Positions 1 to 5,120 are shown, counted from the first letter of the stretch. The stretch is DNA of 5,120 nt from Myxococcales bacterium (GCA_023248835.1 JAHFDU010000301.1:1-5120); one strand, 5' to 3'. Notes: generated by a model from the letters alone, not told the origin. Numbers and translations: made by a program.

Positions 1-869
1 GGAACAAACAGTCGCGACAGTTTGTGCGAGCAAAAATCAAACCACGACGGATTGCGCCACGGGAAAAACAGCTCTGGCGCAAGTAACAGCAGTTGAAAAT
101 TTCCTGCCAGGGTTCGTACTTTGCGAAAAAATTCACGATCGCTCTTCTCGGCGCGATCGAACGCCTGCGCGGCCGGTTCGAAGGCGACGCGCCGCCCACT
201 GAGACGCACCCGCATCGGCACCAGCAGATCGTCCAAAACTGTTTCTGCTGGCAAAGGTGAAAACAGCGATTTGCGCAGCGCGTAGAGTGCGCCGCTGACG
301 CCAATGGTCGAACCGCTCTGGCCCTCCCAGCGCCGAATCGCGGCCTCGTAACGCCAGTAGGCGCCGACCGGCGCGTCGCCCTCGAGTACCAGCTGGCCTG
401 AGACTGCACCGACGGTTTCGTCCGCCAGACCTTTGACCAGCGCCTTGATCGCATTTTTCGACAGCGGCTGCCGTGCGTCGGTAAAAATCAAAATCTCGCC
501 TTGGGCCACCGCGACCGCTTGATTGAGTGCCGCTGGTTTGCCGGCCCGCGCAAGCTCGAGCACTTTGCAGCGGTCACCCCACGCTGCCGCAGCCTGCCGT
601 GCGCGCGCCGCGGTGTCATCCTCAGCGCCGTCGCATGCCACCACCACTTCGGTAAGATTTTGCGGATAGGTCTGTGCGCGCAAATCGTCGAGCTTGCGCG
701 CGATGGTTTCAGTCTCGCGATAGGCAGCGATGATCACCGTCACCTGAGGCTTCACCGATCGTCGCGCCAGCGACATCGGAAGCAGGCGCGCGCGCAAGAA
801 ACAAATCAGCGGATAGCCGGCGTAGGAATAGAGAACCAGCGCCAACGCCGAGAGAAAAAGTGCCACCAT
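1..869 (-). CDS. Family 2 glycosyltransferase, membrane-anchored, 3' end cut by window edge
   Basis: Read on the minus strand from ATG at 869; 289 codons are present and the C-terminus lies beyond position 1. It likely transfers a sugar from a nucleotide donor to a growing surface polysaccharide at the cytoplasmic face of the inner membrane. Visible parts: an N-terminal hydrophobic anchor (about residues 2-25), the GT-A opening VIIAAYRE (45-52), a donor-site CDGAEDD (79-85), GKPAALN (110-116), a DxD-like FTDARQ (129-134), SGALYALR (192-199) and LDDLLVP (212-218), where the general base is expected. RKVRTLAGNFQL (249-260) stands where processive synthases carry QxxRW, and SHKLSRL (281-287) leads into the missing C-terminal membrane segments. 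This set is typical of bacterial polysaccharide GT2 enzymes rather than cellulose synthases. The start directly abuts the TAG stop of the STAS gene, has no evident ribosome site, and so is probably translated by coupling. Sugar specificity cannot be read. Confidence 0.9.
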   Translation of the reverse strand, partial: MVALFLSALALVLYSYAGYPLICFLRARLLPMSLARRSVKPQVTVIIAAYRETETIARKLDDLRAQTYPQNLTEVVVACDGAEDDTAARARQAAAAWGDRCKVLELARAGKPAALNQAVAVAQGEILIFTDARQPLSKNAIKALVKGLADETVGAVSGQLVLEGDAPVGAYWRYEAAIRRWEGQSGSTIGVSGALYALRKSLFSPLPAETVLDDLLVPMRVRLSGRRVAFEPAAQAFDRAEKSDREFFRKVRTLAGNFQLLLLAPELFFPWRNPSWFDFCSHKLSRLFV

Positions 870-1169
870 CTAGAGCGAAAACACGCGATCGAGACGCAAT
901 AGCTTAAAAATCGCCATCGGCTGATCGCGCAGTCCTTGCAGCTTCAGTGTGCCGCCGTCTTGCCGCAACCGCTTGTAGAGCGAAACAATGGCGCCAACGC
1001 CCGAGCTATCGATGAGTCGCAGCGCCGAGAGGTCGAGCGTGACTTGGCGCCGCTTGTCGGTGAACAACTGATCCATCACCGGACGGAGATCAACCGTCGA
1101 GAGCGCATCGAGTGATCCTTCGATGCGCAGCACCGTCTCCGCTTCGCTGTCCTGTCGAGTGACCTTCAT
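870..1169 (-). CDS. STAS-domain anti-sigma factor antagonist (SpoIIAA/RsbV-like)
   Basis: This 99-residue protein is a single STAS domain of the usual SpoIIAA/RsbV length. In partner switching, the unphosphorylated form binds an RsbW/SpoIIAB-type kinase and releases that kinase's target; phosphorylation of a serine switches it off. The key motif is LIDSSGVGAIVSLYKRL (52-68), in which the serine after Asp54 (Ser55, possibly Ser56) matches the known phosphorylation site. The preceding VTLDLSAL (43-50) strand and the N-terminal VLRIEGSLDAL (13-23) strand-turn also fit the fold. Its ATG overlaps the stop of the upstream kinase gene in an ATGA junction, so the two proteins are almost certainly a cognate pair made in matched amounts. 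No Shine-Dalgarno sequence is seen before the start. It ends immediately before the GT2 gene, which ties the switch to polysaccharide synthesis. The final target is not visible here. Confidence 0.93.
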   Translation of the reverse strand: MKVTRQDSEAETVLRIEGSLDALSTVDLRPVMDQLFTDKRRQVTLDLSALRLIDSSGVGAIVSLYKRLRQDGGTLKLQGLRDQPMAIFKLLRLDRVFSL

Positions 1170-1657
1170 GACGGCCGGCTGGCGCTTTCAGTCACCGTCG
1201 GCTGGACATAGTTCTTGCGCATCGACAAGACGTTGCGATCGCCGGCCCGATACGTCACCTGATCCATGAACGAACGCATAATAAACACTCCGAGACCGGA
1301 CTCAGGCAGGTCGTCAAGGTTCGGCTCCGGTACCTCGGTCCAGTCGAAGGCATCACCGCTGTCGATGAGGCGAACCGCGATCGATTCGGCCGCGGTTTCG
1401 ATCTCGATTTCAATGTCTCCGGCGACGCGGCCACGATAGCTGTGCAGCACGGCGTTGTTAAACGCTTCGCCAACCGCCGAAATCACCTGGTCATCAAATT
1501 CGCGATCGACGCGGGAGGGGCGGCCGGGTTTCTGCCCCACCAGTTTGGCGGCAGCCGCAACCACGCGCAGCACCAAGTCGCGATACTTTAGCGAACTTGG
1601 AATGGCAAGTTTGATCAAATCCACTGATAAACAGACTACAAGATCTAGGCGCGCCAT
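1166..1657 (-). CDS. RsbW/SpoIIAB-like anti-sigma factor serine kinase (GHKL ATPase)
   Basis: This 163-residue protein has the small GHKL ATP-binding fold of anti-sigma serine kinases. The N box is ISAVGEAFNNAVLHSY (59-74), with Glu64 as likely catalytic base and Asn68 as Mg-ATP ligand. The G1 box is DSGDAFD (99-105), the G2 box is ESGLGVFIM (119-127), and the closing NVLSMRK is at 142-148. By family knowledge it binds and inhibits a partner, classically a sigma factor, and phosphorylates the downstream STAS protein. No sigma factor and no PP2C phosphatase occur in the window, so the target is unknown. The ATG at 1657 gives an N-terminus about a dozen residues longer than usual before the typical IKLAIPSSLKYRD (15-27). 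In-frame GTG at 1624 and TTG at 1618 are credible alternatives, and none has a clear ribosome site. It is first in the leftward unit, divergent from the sugar transferase. Confidence 0.92.
   Translation of the reverse strand: MARLDLVVCLSVDLIKLAIPSSLKYRDLVLRVVAAAAKLVGQKPGRPSRVDREFDDQVISAVGEAFNNAVLHSYRGRVAGDIEIEIETAAESIAVRLIDSGDAFDWTEVPEPNLDDLPESGLGVFIMRSFMDQVTYRAGDRNVLSMRKNYVQPTVTESASRPS
1594..1611. repeat. Small inverted repeat near the divergent start region
   Basis: AACTTG at 1594-1599 and CAAGTT at 1606-1611 form a perfect 6 bp dyad separated by 6 bp. It lies inside the early coding part of the anti-sigma kinase gene, just beside the divergent control region. It could be a regulator half-site pair, but six-base dyads also arise by chance and no function is assigned. 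Confidence 0.2.
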
Positions 1658-1675
1658 GCGAGTTCAAGATAAACT

Positions 1676-1685
1676 GGAGAGGTGA
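1676..1685 (+). promoter_or_regulatory. Ribosome binding site of the sugar transferase gene; bears on the start choice
   Basis: GGAGAGGTGA contains GAGGTGA (1679-1685), complementary to the 3' end of 16S rRNA. It overlaps the GTG at 1682, which is therefore a doubtful initiator. The next in-frame GTG, at 1700, lies 14 bases downstream, somewhat far, but yields a protein beginning SKRILDI, as is usual in this family. An in-frame TAA at 1670-1672 rules out any earlier start. The site falls in the 24 bp gap between the two divergent units. Confidence 0.5.
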
Positions 1686-2404
1686 CCGGCGCGGTTCGTG
1701 TGAGCAAGCGGATTCTCGACATCGTCAGCTCGACGATCGGGCTCGGGCTGACGATGCCGCTCTATCCGCTCATCGCCGCGGCGATCTACATCGATTCGCC
1801 TGGGCCGCTGTTGTATCGGCAAAAGCGCGCCGGACAGCTGCTGCCGTCGTCGCCCGAAGCCGGTTTTCGATTCACCGAATTCGACATGTTCAAATTTCGC
1901 ACCATGCGCCCGGATGCGGAAAAGACCACCGGCGCGGTGCTCGCTGAAGCCGGTGATCCGCGAGTCACCCGCGTCGGCCAATTATTGCGGCGCACTCGCC
2001 TCGACGAGGTGCCGCAATTGTGGAATGTACTGCGCGGCGAGATGAGTCTGGTCGGGCCGCGTCCCGAACGTCCAGAGCTCATCGGCAATCTGGCGCTGGC
2101 GATTCCGTTTTTCGAAGAGCGCATGCGCGACGTCAAACCGGGAGTTACCGGTCTAGCTCAGGTCTCGCTCGGATACACCGGCGCGATGCTCGAAAAAGGT
2201 GAAATGACACCGTTTCGCGAGGCTTTGACAAATCCGTTCAAACTCGACGGCACCGAGGGCGCGCTTGCCGACGACATGCGGCTCAAGATGCTCTACGACT
2301 TCGCTTATTCGGCGTCGCTCGAGCGTTTTTCGACTTTCGCGCGAATGGAGCTGTCGGTGATTTTGCGAACGCCGTGGGTCATGCTGCGAGGGCTCGGTCG
2401 CTGA
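1682..2404 (+). CDS. Undecaprenyl-phosphate sugar phosphotransferase (monotopic phosphoglycosyl transferase)
   Basis: At 240 residues from the GTG at 1682 (234 from GTG 1700, which I think more likely), this is a short PglC-type bacterial sugar transferase. It lacks the four-helix N-terminal half of WcaJ/WbaP-like enzymes. It moves a sugar phosphate from a nucleotide sugar to undecaprenyl phosphate, the first membrane step of glycan assembly. Visible are a re-entrant hydrophobic segment (about 13-37), DSPGPLLYRQKRAG (38-51), FKFRTMRPDAE (70-80), the catalytic Asp-Glu in RLDEVPQLWN (106-115), VGPRPERP (124-131) and KPGVTGLAQV (142-151). Two stretches are longer than in compact homologues: 52-67 before the FKFRTM strand, and about 155-200, which is rich in charged residues. 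It leads the rightward unit, and its end overlaps the GT4 gene. The sugar donor cannot be read from sequence. Confidence 0.93.
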   Translation: MTGAVRVSKRILDIVSSTIGLGLTMPLYPLIAAAIYIDSPGPLLYRQKRAGQLLPSSPEAGFRFTEFDMFKFRTMRPDAEKTTGAVLAEAGDPRVTRVGQLLRRTRLDEVPQLWNVLRGEMSLVGPRPERPELIGNLALAIPFFEERMRDVKPGVTGLAQVSLGYTGAMLEKGEMTPFREALTNPFKLDGTEGALADDMRLKMLYDFAYSASLERFSTFARMELSVILRTPWVMLRGLGR

Positions 2405-3516
2405 CTTTCTCGATTGCGCATGTGTTGTCGTCGTTCGGCCGCGGTGGCCAAGAGCGCGTCGCGCTCGATCTGGCGCGCGGCCAAGCAGCGCGCGGCCATT
2501 CCGTATGCGCGATTTCACTCGCTGGCCCGGGCCCGCTCGGCGACGAATTTGCACGCCAACAAATCGCGACGCTTACCTTACAAAAGAAAGTCGACGGATT
2601 TGATTTCCGACTGCCATTTGCACTCAGCGCAATTTTTCGCCGACTGCAGTGCGACGTCGTTCACACCCACAATCCGCAGCCGCTCATCTACGCAGCGCCG
2701 GTAGCGCGGCTGGTCGGCTGTCGCACCGTCCACACCAAACACGGGGCCAACCCCTCTTCGTCACGAACGCTTTTTTTTCGCAACTTGGCCGCCCGCTTTG
2801 TCGATCGAACCGTCGCGGTCTCCGCCACCACCGCCGAAGTCGCCAAGCAGCGCCACGAAGCACCGCTTGACCGCCTGCGGGTCATCGAGAATGGCATCGA
2901 TCTCTCACGCTTTGGCCCCGACGCCGCCTCCCGCCAGCAAATCCGCCGCGAACTCGGCATCGAAAGTGACGCTTTCGTCGTCGGCACAGTGGGACGTCTG
3001 GCCAAAGAAAAGAACCAAGCTCTGCTTTTGCGCGCGATAGCGCCATTGCTCTCGCAAAAATGTCAGCTGGTGATGGTAGGCGACGGCGAAGAGGCCCCTG
3101 CACTACGCGCGCAGATCGCCGCGCTGCCAAAGGCGCAACAGCCGGCGGTGCATCTCGCCGGCGCGCGCGACGACGTGCCACGCTGGCTGGCAAGTTTTGA
3201 CGTTTTTGCCCTTTCCTCGAATACGGAAGGTTTGCCACTGGTCATTCTCGAGGCAATGGCGACCGCATTGCCGATCGTGTCGACTACCGTCGGCGGTATT
3301 GCACAAGTGGTCGTCGATGAAGAATGCGGCCTATTGGTCGCGGCCGGGGACGAAGCCGGCATGCGCGACAAAATCAACTCGCTTGAAAAAAACCGCGCGC
3401 TCGGCGAAAATTACGGAGCAGGTGGTCGTGCCCTCGCGCTTGAGTGCTACTCCGCTGAGCACATGGTGGAGGCGTACTTGGCACTGTATCGGGAGATCGT
3501 CCAGCGACATGCTTGA
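2374..3516 (+). CDS. GT4-family glycosyltransferase (GT-B fold)
   Basis: This 380-residue retaining glycosyltransferase probably adds a sugar to the lipid-linked glycan at the cytoplasmic membrane face. The N-terminal domain has the acceptor-side FGRGGQERVALDLA (21-34), VVHTHNPQP (95-103) and HTKHG (120-124). The linker carries VIENGID (170-176). The donor domain shows VGTVGRLAKEKN (203-214), MVGDGEE (234-240) and the EX7E pair Glu285/Glu293 in NTEGLPLVILEA (283-294), followed by VGGI (307-310). GTG 2374 is the first conventional start but overlaps the upstream gene by 31 bp and adds a poorly conserved MGHAARARS stretch without a ribosome site. A CTG at 2401 would start MTFSIAHVL, where the family normally begins, with GAGGG eight bases upstream and a CTGA overlap. 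The gene overlaps the carrier protein gene by 8 bp at its end. Donor sugar and linkage are unknown. Confidence 0.93.
   Translation: MGHAARARSLTFSIAHVLSSFGRGGQERVALDLARGQAARGHSVCAISLAGPGPLGDEFARQQIATLTLQKKVDGFDFRLPFALSAIFRRLQCDVVHTHNPQPLIYAAPVARLVGCRTVHTKHGANPSSSRTLFFRNLAARFVDRTVAVSATTAEVAKQRHEAPLDRLRVIENGIDLSRFGPDAASRQQIRRELGIESDAFVVGTVGRLAKEKNQALLLRAIAPLLSQKCQLVMVGDGEEAPALRAQIAALPKAQQPAVHLAGARDDVPRWLASFDVFALSSNTEGLPLVILEAMATALPIVSTTVGGIAQVVVDEECGLLVAAGDEAGMRDKINSLEKNRALGENYGAGGRALALECYSAEHMVEAYLALYREIVQRHA
2388..2392 (+). promoter_or_regulatory. Candidate ribosome binding site supporting a CTG start at 2401
   Basis: GAGGG ends eight bases before CTG 2401, an ideal distance, and lies downstream of the conventional GTG 2374. 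It therefore cannot serve the GTG but would fit initiation at CTG 2401 within a CTGA stop-start overlap. The motif is short and lies within coding sequence, so the call is tentative. Confidence 0.35.
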
Positions 3517-3751
3517 AGCAGGCGAAGTGGAACAGCGCGTGCGCAATGTGGTGAAGCGAGTGGCCAAACTCGCCAACGCTGATTTTTCTGCCGACGCAGA
3601 TCTTTTTCGCGAACTTGGAGTTGAATCGGTCGCGGCGCTGGAGCTATTGGTGTCGTTAGAAGAGGAGTTCTCGATTGAAATTCCCGACGCGGCCTTCAAT
3701 GACGCGCGTACAGTACGCGCGCTGGTGACGGTGGTGGAGGGCCTGACGTGA
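3509..3751 (+). CDS. Acyl-carrier-protein-like phosphopantetheine carrier protein
   Basis: This 80-residue acidic four-helix carrier protein is the usual length of a free-standing ACP. Ser40 in LGVESVAALELL (36-47) is the predicted attachment site for 4'-phosphopantetheine. The hallmarks DADLFRELG (29-37) before it and LEEEFSIEIPD (50-60) after it match loop 1 and helix II-III of ACPs. Asp before the serine is replaced by Glu, giving ESV rather than DSL. The ATG at 3509 overlaps the GT4 stop by 8 bp; GGGAGA at 3491-3496 is a weak, slightly distant ribosome site. Its stop overlaps the ligase start in a GTGA junction. In characterised systems such carriers are encoded next to amino acid:[carrier protein] ligases and receive the activated amino acid on the thiol arm. 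It is therefore inferred to carry an aminoacyl group, not a growing fatty acid. A role in a polyketide or lipid pathway is less likely. Confidence 0.92.
   Translation: MLEAGEVEQRVRNVVKRVAKLANADFSADADLFRELGVESVAALELLVSLEEEFSIEIPDAAFNDARTVRALVTVVEGLT
3736..3741 (+). promoter_or_regulatory. Ribosome binding site of the carrier-protein ligase gene
   Basis: GGAGGG lies six bases before the GTG at 3748, inside the end of the carrier protein gene. It is the best-placed ribosome site in the window and supports GTG 3748 as the true start despite the 4 bp overlap. Confidence 0.7.
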
Positions 3752-4923
3752 AATTCGTGCTGCCACTTGCGCGCGCGATCGACCCTGATCTCGCAGCCGA
3801 CGTTGAGAAGCAGGCAGTCTATGTTTCTATCGACCTTATCGCTTTGCGCGTCAGTCCGGATCGCAGCTCAGTCGAAATCGAAGGCCAAGGCGATGAGAAC
3901 GAACTGCGCGCCAAAGTGGAGACTTTTTTGCGCTCGATGGTGTCGCGTTCGCGTCCGCTCGAGCGAAAAATCGTTCATTCGCGAAAGCGAAATAACCCCG
4001 CATTACATCGAGCGGTGTACCAAGAAATGAAAAAACGCGGCTGGGCAATAGAGCTCGGTCGCGGCCAGGTTGGACTTACCGGCCCAGCGCTGCTGGCGGC
4101 TCAAGCCATCGACCGGCGTTGCGCGCAGCTCGCCCAAGCGCAGTTTGGCGCCGTCGAGGCTGCCTATCCGGCGCTGATTCCAGCGACGGTGCTTGGGCGC
4201 TGTGGCTATTTTCATTCTTTTCCGCACGCGGTTTCGTTTGTCAGCCACTTGGTCGAAGACTTCGATCGGATCGAAGAGTTTCGTCGCGCCAACGCGGCAG
4301 GTAATTTGGTAGTTCCGATGGGCGTACTGCCAACCCCCGAAGCCTGTCTGACACCCGCGGTGTGCTACCACGCCTACCAGTCGCTCGAAGGCGAAAAACT
4401 TCGCGCCGGGCGCGTGCTCACCTCGGTCGGCAAATGTTTTCGCTATGAATCGAAAAACATGACCGGCCTTGATCGTTTGTGGGATTTCACCATGCGCGAA
4501 ATCATTTTCATCGGCAACGAAACTTGGGTAAACGCCCAGCGACAAGCGGCGATCGATGCCGTGCGCGCTCAGATGGAGGAATGGGATCTGGAGGGAACCA
4601 TCGAGACCGCCAACGATCCATTTTTTCCCGCCGCCTACGCTAGCAAAACCTATTGGCAGGTGCGCGGTGATCTCAAATTCGAATTGCGACTGACGATCGA
4701 ACCAAAACCTGACGGCGAAATGCGCTCGCTGGCGGTCGGATCATTTAATCTTCACGAGAATTTCTTCGGTAATACATTTGACATCACCGCCGACGACGGC
4801 GCGCCTGCCTTCACCGGCTGCGTCGGTTGGGGGCTTGAGCGCTGGGTGCTCGCTGCTTTCACTCAACACGGTTTTGATGCTGCCGACTGGCCGAGTCGGC
4901 TGCGCAGCGAGATTTTCTCGTGA
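3748..4923 (+). CDS. Amino acid:[carrier protein] ligase, class-II aminoacyl-tRNA synthetase-like, with N-terminal extension
   Basis: This 391-residue protein is a homologue of the catalytic core of atypical (methanogen-type) seryl-tRNA synthetase, of the kind shown in Bradyrhizobium and Agrobacterium to load amino acids onto carrier proteins instead of tRNA. Class II motif 2 is GKCFRYES (228-235; Arg232, Glu234) and motif 3 is GWGLERWVLA (360-369; Arg365). The three expected zinc ligands are Cys206 in TPAVCYHAY, Glu251 in FTMREIIFIG and Cys358 in FTGCVGWG. Compared with my recollection of the Bradyrhizobium enzyme (Cys131, Glu176, Cys279), the first spacing is identical (45) and the second close. 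Cys206 sits about 75 residues further in, so residues 1-80 form an extra N-terminal segment. There is no tRNA-binding coiled-coil arm. The preceding carrier gene is the obvious partner. Glycine or alanine are the known substrates of relatives; which one is used here is not readable. The stop overlaps the next gene in GTGA. Confidence 0.88.
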   Translation: MKFVLPLARAIDPDLAADVEKQAVYVSIDLIALRVSPDRSSVEIEGQGDENELRAKVETFLRSMVSRSRPLERKIVHSRKRNNPALHRAVYQEMKKRGWAIELGRGQVGLTGPALLAAQAIDRRCAQLAQAQFGAVEAAYPALIPATVLGRCGYFHSFPHAVSFVSHLVEDFDRIEEFRRANAAGNLVVPMGVLPTPEACLTPAVCYHAYQSLEGEKLRAGRVLTSVGKCFRYESKNMTGLDRLWDFTMREIIFIGNETWVNAQRQAAIDAVRAQMEEWDLEGTIETANDPFFPAAYASKTYWQVRGDLKFELRLTIEPKPDGEMRSLAVGSFNLHENFFGNTFDITADDGAPAFTGCVGWGLERWVLAAFTQHGFDAADWPSRLRSEIFS

Positions 4924-5120
4924 CCTTTTTCGACCAGCTCATCCTGCGCATCAAGCGCGGCGAGTCAGTGCCGGCGAAAGTGGCGCGCGATCTGTATCGA
5001 GCGACCGAACAGTTCGAACTGCCGCGTGGCCCGGTTCTCGATCAGTTCTATCGCTCGCTTTTTTATGCCCACGACGCGCTCACTTCCTCCTCAGAATGGG
5101 CGGCGTCCAAATTCTTGTAC
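4920..5120 (+). CDS. N-terminal fragment of next operon gene; possibly a hexapeptide-repeat acyltransferase
   Basis: GTG at 4920 overlaps the ligase stop in a GTGA junction and opens 67 uninterrupted codons to the window edge. The visible part is helical and rich in charged and aromatic residues: LILRIKRGES (7-16), then ARDLYRATEQFELPRGP (22-38), LDQFYRSLFYAHD (40-52) and WAASKFLY (60-67). This pattern resembles the helical leader that precedes the left-handed beta-helix of serine-acetyltransferase-like acyltransferases, but no hexapeptide repeat falls inside the window, so the family is a guess from resemblance. The tight coupling indicates that it works with the ligase and carrier protein. 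An enzyme taking the acyl or aminoacyl group from the carrier to a sugar would fit. No strong ribosome site precedes it; translation is probably coupled to the ligase. Confidence 0.55.
   Translation, partial: MTFFDQLILRIKRGESVPAKVARDLYRATEQFELPRGPVLDQFYRSLFYAHDALTSSSEWAASKFLY

Noticed and set aside
501..902. Open frame of 133 codons on the plus strand
   Set aside because: It lies antisense to the GT2 gene, whose conserved motifs are clear; its translation is rich in Arg/His/Cys with no recognisable domain.
1611..1642. Sigma70-like promoter using TTGATC and TACAAG
   Set aside because: Spacing is about 20 bp and the -10 match is poor; no convincing -35/-10 pair is visible on either strand in the divergent region.
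2771..2778. Run of eight T within the GT4 gene as a slippage or phase-variation site
   Set aside because: The frame is intact and encodes Leu-Phe-Phe before Arg136; a single T8 run is weak evidence for programmed slippage.
3197..3508. Upstream extension of the carrier protein frame into the GT4 gene
   Set aside because: The first 104 codons are an out-of-frame reading of the GT4 donor domain; the carrier fold and its ATG begin at 3509.
4003..4545. 180-codon open frame on the minus strand inside the ligase gene
   Set aside because: Antisense to a well-conserved enzyme, with no domain and no ribosome site; typical shadow frame in GC-rich DNA.
3748..4923. Genuine seryl-tRNA synthetase
   Set aside because: It lacks the tRNA-binding N-terminal arm and sits directly beside a carrier protein gene, as in carrier-protein ligases.
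1..5120. CRISPR array, tRNA, insertion sequence or prophage remnants
   Set aside because: No spaced repeats, tRNA-like cloverleaf, transposase or terminal inverted repeats were seen; the window is filled by ordinary coding genes.

Overview
The window is moderately GC-rich, apparently chromosomal DNA from a Gram-negative-type bacterium. Genes are packed with 4-8 bp overlaps. GTG starts are common and there are no insertion sequences, RNA genes or CRISPR. Gene content (GT2 and GT4 glycosyltransferases, a sugar-phosphate transferase, an SpoIIAA/RsbV-RsbW-like pair and an amino-acid:carrier-protein ligase) fits a proteobacterial or deltaproteobacterial-like surface-polysaccharide locus. The species cannot be fixed from the sequence.

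The layout is two divergent transcription units that meet near position 1670. Leftward (minus strand, 1657 to 1 and beyond) are an RsbW/SpoIIAB-like anti-sigma serine kinase, a STAS-domain anti-anti-sigma protein and a family 2 glycosyltransferase that runs off the left edge. The first two overlap by ATGA; the second and third abut with no spacer. Rightward (plus strand, 1682 to 5120 and beyond) are a monotopic undecaprenyl-phosphate sugar phosphotransferase, a GT4 glycosyltransferase, an 80-residue carrier protein, a class-II-synthetase-like amino acid:[carrier protein] ligase with an N-terminal extension, and the first 67 codons of a further gene that resembles the N-terminus of hexapeptide acyltransferases.

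Proposed working model (inference): the sugar transferase starts a lipid-linked glycan at the inner membrane, and the GT4 and GT2 enzymes extend it. The ligase activates a small amino acid and loads it on the phosphopantetheine arm of the carrier protein. A later enzyme, perhaps the truncated last gene, could pass the aminoacyl group to the glycan or another acceptor. The adjacent kinase/STAS pair is a ready-made partner switch that may control synthesis. The pairing of an aminoacyl-carrier-protein module with glycan assembly genes is the most notable thing here.

No stretch longer than 300 bases lacks a gene. The only non-coding gap is the 24 bp (or up to about 75 bp with alternative starts) between the divergent units. 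No terminator was found; both units continue past the window edges.
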